Shown here: piece after piece, positions 25,551 to 37,504 of the stretch | Position numbering within the stretch: the stretch's first letter is position 1 | Layout: every line of letters begins with the position of its first letter | Assembly: GCA_034359265.1 (NCBI GenBank) | Contig: CP136893.1 | Location: forward strand, 49,673,501 to 49,737,500 | DNA: 64,000 nucleotides | Reading direction: 5' to 3' | Source: Canna indica | Lineage: Eukaryota; Streptophyta; Magnoliopsida; Zingiberales; Cannaceae | The notes under the pieces: generated by a model | The model's database searches: none | Seen by the model: only the letters and a program-made list of their open reading frames with translations | What the model was told of the DNA's origin: nothing | Program-made: the position numbers and the translations under genes

Positions 25551-28292
25551 GACTCCAGAACATTCACTGTGATGGGAGAAGTTGTTAATCGAGTTATTTT
25601 TGACAAACTAATGCAAAGAATTGCACGCTTTTTCGAATAGAATCTTGAACGAAGCCGACTCATTGAACTTCGGGGTATCAGCTCGAAACGACCAGCAACC
25701 TGTGACCTGAGCGACTCCAGAACATTCACTGTGATGGGAGAAGTTGTTAATCGATTTATTTTTGACAGACTAATGCAAAGAATTGCATGCTTTTTCGAAT
25801 AGAATCTAGAACGAAGTCGACTGATTAACCTACGGGGTATCGGCTAGAAACGCCTAGCAATCTAAGTCGCGAGCGACTCCATAACATTCACTGTGATGGG
25901 AGAAGTTGTTAATCGAGTTATTTTTGACAAACTAATGCAAAGAATTGCACCGACTGATTGAACTTCGGGGTATCGTTTCGAAACGACCAAAAATCTGAGT
26001 CACAAGCGACTCCAGAACATTCACTGTGATGGGAGAAGTTGTTAATCGATTTATTTTTGACAGACTAATGCAAAGAATTGCATGCTTTTTCGAATAGAAT
26101 CTTGAACGAAGTCAACTGATTGACCTTCGGGGTATCGGCTAGAAATGCCCAGCAATCTAAGTCGCGAGCGACTCCAGAATATTCACTGTGATGGGAGAAG
26201 TTGTTAATCGAGTTATTTTGGACAAACTAATGCAAAGAATTGCACCGACTGATTGAACTTCGGGGTATCGGTTCGAAACGACCAGAAATTTGAGTCACAA
26301 GCGACTCCAGAACATTCACTGTGATGGTAGAAGTTGTTAATCGATTTATTTTTGACAGACTAATGCAAAGAATTGCACGCTTTTTCGAATAGAATCTAGA
26401 ACGAAGTCAACTGATTGAACTTCGGGGTATCGGTTCGAAACGACCAGAAATCTGAGTCACAAGCGACTCCAGAACATTCACTGTGATGGGAGAAGTTGTT
26501 AATCGAGTTATTTTTGACAAACTAATGCAAAGAATTGCACCGACTGATTGAACTTCGGGGTATCGGTTCAAAACGACCAGAAATCTGAGTCACAAGCGAC
26601 TCCAAAACATTCACTGTGATGGGAGAAGTTGTTAATCGATTTATTTTTGACAAACTAATATAAATAATTGCACGATTTTTTGAATAGAATCTTGAACGAA
26701 GCCGACTCATTGAACTTCGGGGTATCAGCTCGAAACGACCAGCAACCTGTGACCTGAGCGACTCCAGAACATTCACTGTGATGGGAGAAGTTGTTAATCG
26801 ATTTATTTTTGACAGACTAATGCAAAGAATTGCATGCTTTTTCGAATAGAATCTAGAACGAAGTCGACTGATTGACCTACGGGGTATCGGCTAGAAACGC
26901 CCAGCAATCTAAGTCGCGAGCGACTCCATAACATTCACTGTGATGGGTGAAGTTGTTAATCTAGATATTTTTGACAGACTAATACAAATAATTGCACGAT
27001 TTTTCGAATAGAATCTTGAACGAAGCCGACTGGTTGAACTTCGGGGTATCGTCTAGAAACGCCCAGCAATCTGAGTCCCGAGCGACTCCAGAACATTCAC
27101 TGTGATGGGAGAAGTTGTTAATCGAGTTATTTTTGACAAACTAATGCAAAGAATTGCACCGACTGATTGAACTTCGGGGTATCGGTTCGAAACGACCAAA
27201 AATCTGAGTCACAAGCGACTCCAGAACATTCACTGTGATGGGAGAAGTTGTTAATCGATTTATTTTTGACAGACTAATGCAAAGAATTGCATGCTTTTTC
27301 GAATAGAATCTTGAACGAAGTCAACTGATTGACCTTCGGGGTATCGGCTAGAAACGCCCAGCAATCTAAGTCGCGAGCGACTCCAGAATATTCACTGTGA
27401 TGGGAGAAGTTGTTAATCGAGTTATTTTGGACAAACTAATGCAAAGAATTGCACCGACTGATTGAACTTCGGGGTATCGGTTCGAAACGACCAGAAATTT
27501 GAGTCACAAGCGACTCCAGAACATTCACTGTGATGGTAGAAGTTGTTAATCGATTTATTTTTGACAGACTAATGCAAAGAATTGCACGCTTTTTCGAATA
27601 GAATCTAGAACGAAGTCAACTGATTGAACTTCGGGGTATCGGTTCGAAACGACCAGAAATCTGAGTCACAAGCGACTCCAGAACATTCACTGTGATGGGA
27701 GAAGTTGTTAATCGAGTTATTTTTGACAAACTAATGCAAAGAATTGCACCGACTGATTGAACTTCGGGGTATCGGTTCAAAATGACCAGAAATCTGAGTC
27801 ACAAGCGACTCCAAAACATTCACTGTGATGGGAGAAGTTGTTAATCGATTTATTTTTGACAAACTAATATAAATAATTGCACGATTTTTTGAATAGAATC
27901 TTGAACGAAGCCGACTCATTGAACTTCGGGGTATCAGCTCGAAACGACCAGCAACCTGTGACCTGAGCGACTCCAGAACATTCACTGTGATGGGAGAAGT
28001 TGTTAATCGATTTATTTTTGACAGACTAATGCAAAGAATTGCATGCTTTTTCGAATAGAATCTAGAACGAAGTCGACTGATTGACCTACGGGGTATCGGC
28101 TAGAAACGCCCAGCAATCTAAGTCGCGAGCGACTCCATAACATTCACTGTGATGGGTGAAGTTGTTAATCTAGATATTTTTGACAGACTAATACAAATAA
28201 TTGCACGATTTTTCGAATAGAATCTTGAACGAAGCCGACTGGTTGAACTTCGGGGTATCGTCTAGAAACGCCCAGCAATCTGAGTCCCGAGC
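25551..28292. repeat. Units carrying S B S C S A' B D (1209 bp, tandem x2)
   Basis: A (25551) and B (25713) lead into S B S C S A' B D at 25875-27083, repeated in direct tandem at 27084-28292. Both copies carry 'tatcgtctagaaacg' in D. A third copy lies at 29693-30901. Confidence 0.9.
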
Positions 28293-28454
28293 GACTCCAG
28301 AACATTCACTGTGATGGGAGAAGTTGTTAATCGAGTTATTTTTGACAAACTAATACAAATAATTGCACGATTTTTTGAATAGAATCTTGAATGAAGCCAA
28401 CTGGTTGAAATTCGGGGTATCGGCTAGAAACGCCCAGCAATCTGAGTCCCGAGC
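28293..28454. repeat. Class E monomer, reference copy (162 bp)
   Basis: Class E combines 'gagtta' with 'gacaaactaatacaaataa', a six-T run in 'cgattttttgaat', 'gaatgaagccaactgg' and the distinctive 'ttgaaattcgg'. It follows D in the 12-mer and 14-mer units, and again in the 2078- and 3317-bp units. Confidence 0.88.
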
Positions 28455-29692
28455 GACTCCAGAACATTAACTGTGATGGGAGAAGTTGTTAATCGAGTTA
28501 TTTTTGACAAACTAATGCAAAGAATTGCACGCTTTTTCGAATAGAATCTTGAACGAAGCCGACTCATTGAACTTCGGGGTATCAGTTCGAAACGACAAGC
28601 AACCTGTGACCTGAGCGACTCCAGAACATTCACTGTGATGGGAGAAGTTGTTAATCGATTTATTTTTGACAGACTAATGCAAAGAATTGCATGCTTTTTT
28701 GAATAGAATCTAAAACGAAGTCGACTGATTGACCTTCGGGGTATCGGCTAGAAACGCCCAACAATCTAAGTCGCGAGCGACTCCAGAATATTCACTGTGA
28801 TGGGAGAAGTTGTTAATCGAGTTATTTTTGACAAACTAATGCAAAGAATTGCACCGACTGATTGAACTTCGGGGTATCGGTTCGAAACAACCAGAAATCT
28901 GAGTCACAAGCGACTCCAGAACATTCTCTGTGATGGGAGAAGTTGTTAATCGATTTATTTTTGACAGACTAATGCAAAGAATTGCATGCTTTTTCGAATA
29001 GAATCTAGAACGAAGTCGACTGATTGATCTTCGGGGTATCGGCTAGAAACGCCCAGCAATCTAAGTCGCGAGCGACTCCAGAATATTCACTGTGATGGGA
29101 GAAGTTGTTAATCGAGTTATTTTGGACAAACTAATGCAAAGAATTGCACCGACTGATTGAACTTCGGGGTATCGGTTCGAAACGACCAGAAATCTGAGTC
29201 ACAAGCGACTCCAGAACATTCACTGTGATGGTAGAAGTTGTTAATCGATTTATTTTTGACAGACTAATGCAAAGAATTGCACGCTTTTTCGAATAGAATC
29301 TAGAACGAAGTCAACTGATTGAACTTCGGGGTATCGGTTCGAAACGACCAGAAATCTTAGTCACAAGCGACTCCAGAACATTCACTGTGATGGGAGAAGT
29401 TGTTAATCGAGTTATTTTTGACAAACTAATGCAAAGAATTGCACGCTTTTTCGAATAGAATCTTGAACGAAGCCGACTCATTGAACTTCGGGGTATCAGC
29501 TCGAAACGACCAGCAACCTGTGACCTGAGCGACTCCAGAACATTCACTGTGATGGGAGAAGTTGTTAATCGATTTATTTTTGACAGACTAATGCAAAGAA
29601 TTGCATGATTTTTCGAATAGAATCTTGAACGAAGCCGACTGATTGAACTTCTGGGTATCGGCTCGAAACGACCAGCAATCTGTGACACGAGC
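28293..29692. repeat. Spacer unit E A B S B S C A F, 1400 bp
   Basis: Starts at 28293, 28455, 28617, 28779, 28912, 29074, 29207, 29369 and 29531. The last monomer (29531-29692, called F) has 'gattta', 'gcatgatttttcg', 'cttctgggtatcgg' and 'caatctgtgacacgagc'. I saw F nowhere else in the left half; it resembles right-half monomers. Confidence 0.87.
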
Positions 29693-30901
29693 GACTCCAT
29701 AACATTCACTGTGAAGGGAGAAGTTGTTAATCGAGTTATTTTTTACAAACTAATGCAAAGAATTGCACCGACTGATTGAACTTCGGGGTATCGGTTCGAA
29801 ACGACCAAAAATCTGAGTCACAAGCGACTCCAGAACATTCACTGTGATGGGAGAAGTTGTTAATAGATTTATTTTTGACAGACTAATGCAAAGAATTGCA
29901 TGCTTTTTCGAATAGAATCTTGAACGAAGTCAACTGATTGACCTTCGGGGTATCGGCTAGAAACGCCCAGCAATCTAAGTCGCGAGCGACTCCAGAATAT
30001 TCACTGTGATGGGAGAAGTTGTTAATCGAGTTATTTTGGACAAACTAATGCAAAGAATTGCACCGACTGATTGAACTTCGGGGTATCGGTTCGAAACGAC
30101 CAGAAATTTGAGTCACAAGCGACTCCAGAACATTCACTGTGATGGTAGAAGTTGTTAATCGATTTATTTTTGACAGACTAATGCAAAGAATTGCACGCTT
30201 TTTCGAATAGAATCTAGAACGAAGTCAACTGATTGAACTTCGGGGTATCGGTTCGAAACGACCAGAAATCTGAGTCACAAGCGACTCCAGAACATTCACT
30301 GTGATGGGAGAAGTTGTTAATCGAGTTATTTTTGACAAACTAATGCAAAGAATTGCACCGATTGATTGAACTTCGGGGTATCGGTTCAAAACGACCAGAA
30401 ATCTGAGTCACAAGCGACTCCAAAATATTCACTGTGATGGGAGAAGTTGTTAATCGATTTATTTTTGACAAACTAATACAAATAATTGCACGATTTTTTG
30501 AATAGAATCTTGAACGAAGCCGACTCATTGAACTTCGGGGTATCAGCTCGAAACGACCAGCAACCTGTGACCTGAGCGACTCCAGAACATTCACTGTGAT
30601 GGGAGAAGTTGTTAATCGATTTATTTTTGACAGACTAATGCAAAGAATTGCATGCTTTTTCGAATAGAATCTAGAACGAAGTCGACTGATTGACCTACGG
30701 GGTATCGGCTAGAAACGCCCAGCAATCTAAGTCGCGAGCGACTCCATAACATTCACTGCGATGGGTGAAGTTGTTAATCTAGATATTTTTGACAGACTAA
30801 TACAAATAATTGCACGATTTTTCGAATAGAATCTTGAACGAAGCCGACTGGTTGAACTTCGGGGTATCGGCTAGAAACGCCCAGCAATCTGAGTCCCGAG
30901 C
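29693..30901. repeat. S B S C S A' B D, 1209 bp, third copy
   Basis: Same order as 25875-27083 and 27084-28292 but with private changes ('gtgaagggagaag', 'ttttttacaaac'). D here has the usual 'tatcggctagaaacg', unlike the other two copies. Confidence 0.9.
30740..30901. repeat. Class D monomer, reference copy (162 bp)
   Basis: Class D replaces 'cgagtta' with 'ctagata' after 'gttaat', and has 'gacagactaatacaaataa', 'cacgatttttcgaat', 'gactggttg' and the ending 'ctgagtcccgagc'. In the first 30 kb it appears in a B'-D-E or B-D context. D-type left halves become frequent after 50 kb. Confidence 0.88.
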
Positions 30902-33730
30902 GACTCTAGAACATTCACTGTGATGGGAGAAGTTGTTAATCGAGTTATTTTTGACAAACTAATACAAATAATTGCACGATTTTTCGAATAGATACTTGAA
31001 CGAAGCCGACTGGTTGAACTTCGGGGTATCGGTTCGAAACGACCAGAAATCTGAGTCACAAGCGACTCCAGAACATTCACTGTGATGGGAGAAGTTGTTA
31101 ATCGAGTTATTTTTGACAAACTAATGCAAAGAATTGCATGCTTTTTTGAATAGAATCTTGAACAAAGCCGACTCATTGAACTTCGGGGTATCAGCTCGAA
31201 ACGACCAGCAACCTGTGACCTGAGCGACTCCAGAACATTCACTGTGATGGGAGAAGTTGTTAATCGATTTATTTTTGACAGACTAATGCAAAGAATTGCA
31301 TTCTTTTTCGATTAGAATCTAGAACGAAGTCGACTGATTGACCTTCGGGGTATCGGCTAGAAACGCCCAGCAATCTAAGTCGCGAGCGACTCCAGAATAT
31401 TAACTGTGATGGGAGAAGTTGTTAATCGAGTTATTTTGGACAAACTAATGCAAAGAATTGCACCGACTGATTGAACTTCGGGGTATCGGTTCGAAACGAC
31501 CAGAAATCTGAGTCACAAGCGACTCCAGAACATTCACTGTGATGGTAGAAGTTGTTAATCGATTTATTTTTGACAGACTAATGCAAAGAATTGCACGCTT
31601 TTTCGAATAGAATCTAGAACAAAGTCAACTGATTGAACTTCGGGGTATCGGTTCGAAACGACCAGAAATCTGAGTCACAAGCGACTCCAGAACATTCACT
31701 GTGATGGGAGAAGTTGTTAATCGAGTTATTTTTGACAAACTAATGCAAAGAATTGCACGCTTTTTCGAATAGAATCTTGAACAAAGCCGACTCATTGAAC
31801 TTCGGGGTATCAGCTCGAAACGACCAGCAACATGTGACCTGAGCGACTCCAGAACATTCACTGTGATGGGAGAAGTTGTTAATCGATTTATTTTTGACAG
31901 ACAAATGCAAAGAATTGCATTCTTCTTCGATTAGAATCTAGAACGAAGCCGACTGGTTGAACTTCCGGGTATCGGCTAGAAACGCCCAGCAATCTAAGTC
32001 CCGAGCGACTCCAGAACATTCACTGTGATGGTAGAAGTTGTTAATCGAGTTATTTTTGACAGACTAATGCAAAGAATTGCACGATTTTTCGAATAGATAC
32101 TTGAACGAAGCCGACTGGTTGAACTTCGGGGTATCGGTTCGAAACGACCAGAAATCTGAGTCACAAGCGACTCCAGAACATTCACTGTGATGGGAGAAGT
32201 TGTTAATCGAGTTATTTTTGACAAACTAATGCAAAGAATTGCATGCTTTTTTGAATAGAATCTTGAACAAAGCCGACTCATTGAACTTCGGGGTATCAGC
32301 TCGAAACGACCAGCAACCTGTGACCTGAGCGACTCCAGAACATTCACTGTGATGGGAGAAGTTGTTAATCGATTTATTTTTGACAGACTAATGCAAAGAA
32401 TTGCATTCTTTTTCGATTAGAATCTAGAACGAAGTCGACTGATTGACCTTCGGGGTATCGGCTAGAAACGCCCAGCAATCTAAGTCGCGAGCGACTCCAG
32501 AATATTAACTGTGATGGGAGAAGTTGTTAATCGAGTTATTTTGGACAAACTAATGCAAAGAATTGCACCGACTGATTGAACTTCGGGGTATCGGTTCGAA
32601 ACGACCAGAAATCTGAGTCACAAGCGACTCCAGAACATTCACTGTGATGGTAGAAGTTGTTAATCGATTTATTTTTGACAGACTAATGCAAAGAATTGCA
32701 CGCTTTTTCGAATAGAATCTAGAACAAAGTCAACTGATTGAACTTCGGGGTATCGGTTCGAAACGACCAGAAATCTGAGTCACAAGCGACTCCAGAACAT
32801 TCACTGTGATGGGAGAAGTTGTTAATCGAGTTATTTTTGACAAACTAATGCAAAGAATTGCACGCTTTTTCGAATAGAATCTTGAACAAAGCCGACTCAT
32901 TGAACTTCGGGGTATCAGCTCGAAACGACCAGCAACATGTGACCTGAGCGACTCCAGAACATTCACTGTGATGGGAGAAGTTGTTAATCGATTTATTTTT
33001 GACAGACAAATGCAAAGAATTGCATTCTTCTTCGATTAGAATCTAGAACGAAGCCGACTGGTTGAACTTCCGGGTATCGGCTAGAAACGCCCAGCAATCT
33101 AAGTCCCGAGCGACTCCAGAACATTCACTGTGATGGTAGAAGTTGTTAATCGAGTTATTTTTGACAGACTAATGCAAAGAATTGCACGATTTTTTGAATA
33201 GATACTTGAACGAAGCCGACTGGTTGAACTTCGGGGTATCGGTTCGAAACGACCAGAAATCTGAGTCACAAGCGACTCCAGAACATTCACTGTGATGGGA
33301 GAAGTTGTTAATCGAGTTATTTTTGACAAACTAATGCAAAGAATTGCATGCTTTTTTGAATAGAATCTTGAACAAAGCCGACTCATTGAACTTCGGGGTA
33401 TCAGCTCGAAACGACCAGCAACCTGTGACCTGAGCGACTCCAGAACATTCACTGTGATGGGAGAAGTTGTTAATCGATTTATTTTTGACAGACTAATGCA
33501 AAGAATTGCATTCTTTTTCGATTAGAATCTAGAACGAAGTCGACTGATTGACCTTCGGGGTATCGGCTAGAAACGCCCAGCAATCTAAGTCGCGAGCGAC
33601 TCCAGAATATTAACTGTGATGGGAGAAGTTGTTAATCGAGTTATTTTTGACAAACTAATGCAAAGAATTGCACCGACTGATTGAACTTTGGGGTATCGGT
33701 TCGAAACGACCAGAAATCTGAGTCACAAGC
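30902..33730. repeat. HOR 7-mer, 1105 bp, two full copies plus a partial
   Basis: Order G A B S C A H, in copies 30902-32006 and 32007-33111, then G A B S (33112-33730). G has 'cgaatagatacttg', losing the usual 'agaatctt'. H has 'gacagacaaatgc', 'cattcttcttcgatt' and 'cttccgggtatcgg'. A copies here read 'gaacaaagccgac'. This is a distinct local amplification. Confidence 0.92.
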
Positions 33731-36700
33731 GACTCCAGAACATTCACTGTGATGGGAGAAGTTGTTAATCAATTTGTTTTTGACAGACTAATGCAAAGAA
33801 TTGCATGCTTTTTCGAATAGAATCTAGAACGAAGTCGACTGATTGACCTTCGGGGTATCGGCTAGAAACGCCCAGCAATCTAAGTCGTGTGCGACTCCAG
33901 AATATTCACTGTGATGGGAGAAGTTGTTAATCGAGTTATTTTGGACAAACTAATGCAAAGAATTGCACCGACTGATTGAACTTTGGGGTATCGGTTCGAA
34001 ACGACCAGAAATCTGAGTCACAAGCGACTCCAGAACATTCACTGTGATGGTAGAAGTTGTTAATCGATTTATTTTTGACAGACTAATGCAAAGAATTGCA
34101 TGCTTTTTCGAATAGAATCTAGAACGAAGTCAACTGATTGAACTTCGGGGTATCGGTTCGAAACGACCAGAAATTTGAGTCACAAGCGACTCCAGAACAT
34201 TCACTGTGATGGGAGAAGTTGTTAATCGAGTTATTTTTGACAAACTAATGCAAAGAATTGCACGCTTTTTTGAATAGAATCTTGAACGAAGCCGACTCAT
34301 TGAACTTCGGGGTATCAGCTCGAGACGACCAGCAACCTGTGACCTGAGCGACTCCAGAACATTCACTGTGATGGGAGAAGTTGTTAATCGATTTATTTTT
34401 GACAGACTAATGCAAAGAATTGCATGCTTTTTCGAATAGAATCTAGAACGAAGTCGACTGATTGACCTTCGGGGTATCGGCTAGAAACGCCCAGCAATCT
34501 AAGTCGCGAGTGACTCCATAACATTCACTGTGATGGGTGAAGTTGTTAATCTAGATATTTTTGACAGACTAATACAAATAATTGCATGATTTTTCGAATA
34601 GAATCTTGAACGAAGCCGACTGGTTGAACTTCGGGGTATCGGCTAGAAACGCCCAGCAATCTGAGTCCCGAGCGACTCCAGAACATTCACTGTGATGGGA
34701 GAAGTTGTTAATCGAGTTATTTTTGACAAAACTAATACAAATAATTGCACGATTTTTTAAATAGAATCTTGAATGAAGCCAACTGGTTGAAATTCGGGGT
34801 ATCGGCTAGAAACGCCCAGCAATCTGAGTCCCGAGCGACTCCAGAACATTCACTGTGATGGGAGAAGTTGTTAATCGAGTTATTTTTGACAAACTAATGC
34901 AAAGAATTGCACGCTTTTTCGAATAGAATCTTGAACGAAGGCGACTCATTGAACTTCGGGGTATCAGCTCGAAACGACCAGCAACCTGTGACCTGAGCGA
35001 CTCCAGAACATTCACTGTGATGGGAGAAGTTGTTAATCGATTTATTTTTGACAGACTAATGCAAAGAATTGCATGCTTTTTCGAATAGAATCTAGAACGA
35101 AGTCGACTGATTGACCTTCGGGGTATCGGCTAGAAACGCCCAGCAATCTAAGTCGCGAGCGACTCCAGAATATTCACTGTGATGGGAGAAGTTCTTAATC
35201 GAGTTATTTTTGACAAACTAATGCAAAGAATTGCACCGACTGATTGAACTTCGGGGTATCGGTTCGAAACGACCAGAAATCTGAGTCACAAGCGACTCCA
35301 GAACATTCACTGTGATGGGAGAAGTTGTTAATCGATTTATTTTTGACAGACTAATGCAAAGAATTGCACGCTTTTTCGAATAGAATCTAGAACGAAGTCA
35401 ACTGATTGAACTTCGGGGTATCGGTTCGAAACGACCAGAAATCTGAGTCACAAGCGACTCCAGAACATTCACTGTGATGGGAGAAGTTGTTAATCGATTT
35501 ATTTTTGACAAACTAATACAAAGAATTGCACACTTTTTCGAATAGAATCTAGAACAAAGTCGACTGATTGACCTTCGGGGTATCGGCTAGAAACGCCCAG
35601 CAATCTGAGTCCCGAGCGACTCCAGAACATTCACTGTGATGGGAGAAGTTGTTAATCGAGTTATTTTTGACAAACTAATACAAATAATTGCACGATTTTT
35701 TAAATAGAATCTTGAATGAAGCCAACTGGTTGAAATTCGGGGTATCGGCTAGAAACGCCCAGCAATCTGAGTCCCGAGCGACTCCAGAACATTCACTGTG
35801 ATGGGAGAAGTTGTTAATCGAGTTATTTTTGACAAACTAATGCAAAGAATTGCACGCTTTTTCGAATAGAATCTTGAACGAAGGCGACTCATTGAACTTC
35901 GGGGTATCAGCTCGAAACGACCAGCAACCTGTGACCTGAGCGACTCCAGAACATTCACTGTGATGGGAGAAGTTGTTAATCGATTTATTTTTGACAGACT
36001 AATGCAAAGAATTGCATGCTTTTTCGAATAGAATCTAGAACGAAGTCGACTGATTGACCTTCGGGGTATCGGCTAGAAACGCCCAGCAATCTAAGTCGCG
36101 AGCGACTCCAGAATATTCACTGTGATGGGAGAAGTTCTTAATCGAGTTATTTTTGACAAACTAATGCAAAGAATTGCACCGACTGATTGAACTTCGGGGT
36201 ATCGGTTCGAAACGACCAGAAATCTGAGTCACAAGCGACTCCAGAACATTCACTGTGATGGGAGAAGTTGTTAATCGATTTATTTTTGACAGACTAATGC
36301 AAAGAATTGCACGCTTTTTCGAATAGAATCTAGAACGAAGTCAACTGATTGAACTTCGGGGTATCGGTTCGAAACGACCAGAAATCTGAGTCACAAGCGA
36401 CTCCAGAACATTCACTGTGATGGGAGAAGTTGTTAACCGATTTATTTTTGACAAACTAATACAAAGAATTGCACACTTTTTCGAATAGAATCTAGAACAA
36501 AGTCGACTGATTGACCTTCGGGGTATCGGCTAGAAACGCCCAGCAATCTGAGTCCCGAGCGACTCCAGAACATTCACTGTGATGGGAGAAGTTGTTAATC
36601 GAGTTATTTTTGACAAACTAATGCAAAGAATTGCACGATTTTTGGAATAGAATCTTGAACGAAGCCAACTGATTGAACTTCGGGGTATCGGTTCGTAACG

Positions 36701-37047
36701 ACCAGAAATCTGAGTCACGAGCGACTCCAGAACATTCACTGTGATGGTAGAAGTTGTTAATCGAGTTATTTTTGACACACTAATGCAAATAATTGCACGA
36801 TTTTTTCGAATTGAATCTTGAATGAAGCCGACTGGTTGAACTTCCGGGTATCGGCAAGAAATGCCCAGCAATCTAAGTCCCGAGCGACTCCAGAACATTC
36901 ACTGTGATGGTAGAAGTTGTTAATCGAGTTATTTTTGACAGACTAATGCAAAGAATTGCACGATTTTTCGAATAGATACTTGAACGAAGCCGACTGGTTG
37001 AACTTCGGGGTATCGGTTCGAAACGACCAGAAATCTGAGTCACAAGC
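33731..37047. repeat. HOR unit of 3317 bp with internal 943/944-bp duplication
   Basis: B S C' A B D E A B S C I E A B S C I J K G. The block E A B S C I occurs twice, at 34674-35617 (944 bp, with an extra A in 'gacaaaactaatac') and 35618-36560 (943 bp). I has 'cacactttttcg' and 'gaacaaagtcgac'; J has 'cgatttttggaat' and 'ggttcgtaacgacc'; K (36723-36885, 163 bp) has 'gacacacta', 'cgattttttcgaattg' and 'ggcaagaaatgccc'. Confidence 0.9.
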
Positions 37048-37504
37048 GACTCCAGAACATTCACTGTGATGGGAGAAGTTGTTAATCAATTTGTTTTTGA
37101 CAGACTAATGCAAAGAATTGCATGCTTTTTCGAATAGAATCTAGAACGAAGTCGACTGATTGACCTTCGGGGTATCGGCTAGAAACGCCCAGCAATCTAA
37201 GTCGTGTGCGACTCCAGAATATTCACTGTGATGGGAGAAGTTGTTAATCGAGTTATTTTGGACAAACTAATGCAAAGAATTGCACCGACTGATTGAACTT
37301 TGGGGTATCGGTTCGAAACGACCAGAAATCTGAGTCACAAGCGACTCCAGAACATTCACTGTGATGGTAGAAGTTGTTAATCGATTTATTTTTGACAGAC
37401 TAATGCAAAGAATTGCATGCTTTTTCGAATAGAATCTAGAACGAAGTCAACTGATTGAACTTCGGGGTATCGGTTCGAAACGACCAGAAATTTGAGTCAC
37501 AAGC
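37048..37504. repeat. Link block B S C', 457 bp
   Basis: Starts at 37048, 37210 and 37343. It carries the rare 'caatttgtttttgac' and 'aagtcgtgtgcgac' variants also seen at 33731-34187, so it opens a second copy of the preceding unit, one lacking the internal duplication. Confidence 0.9.
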
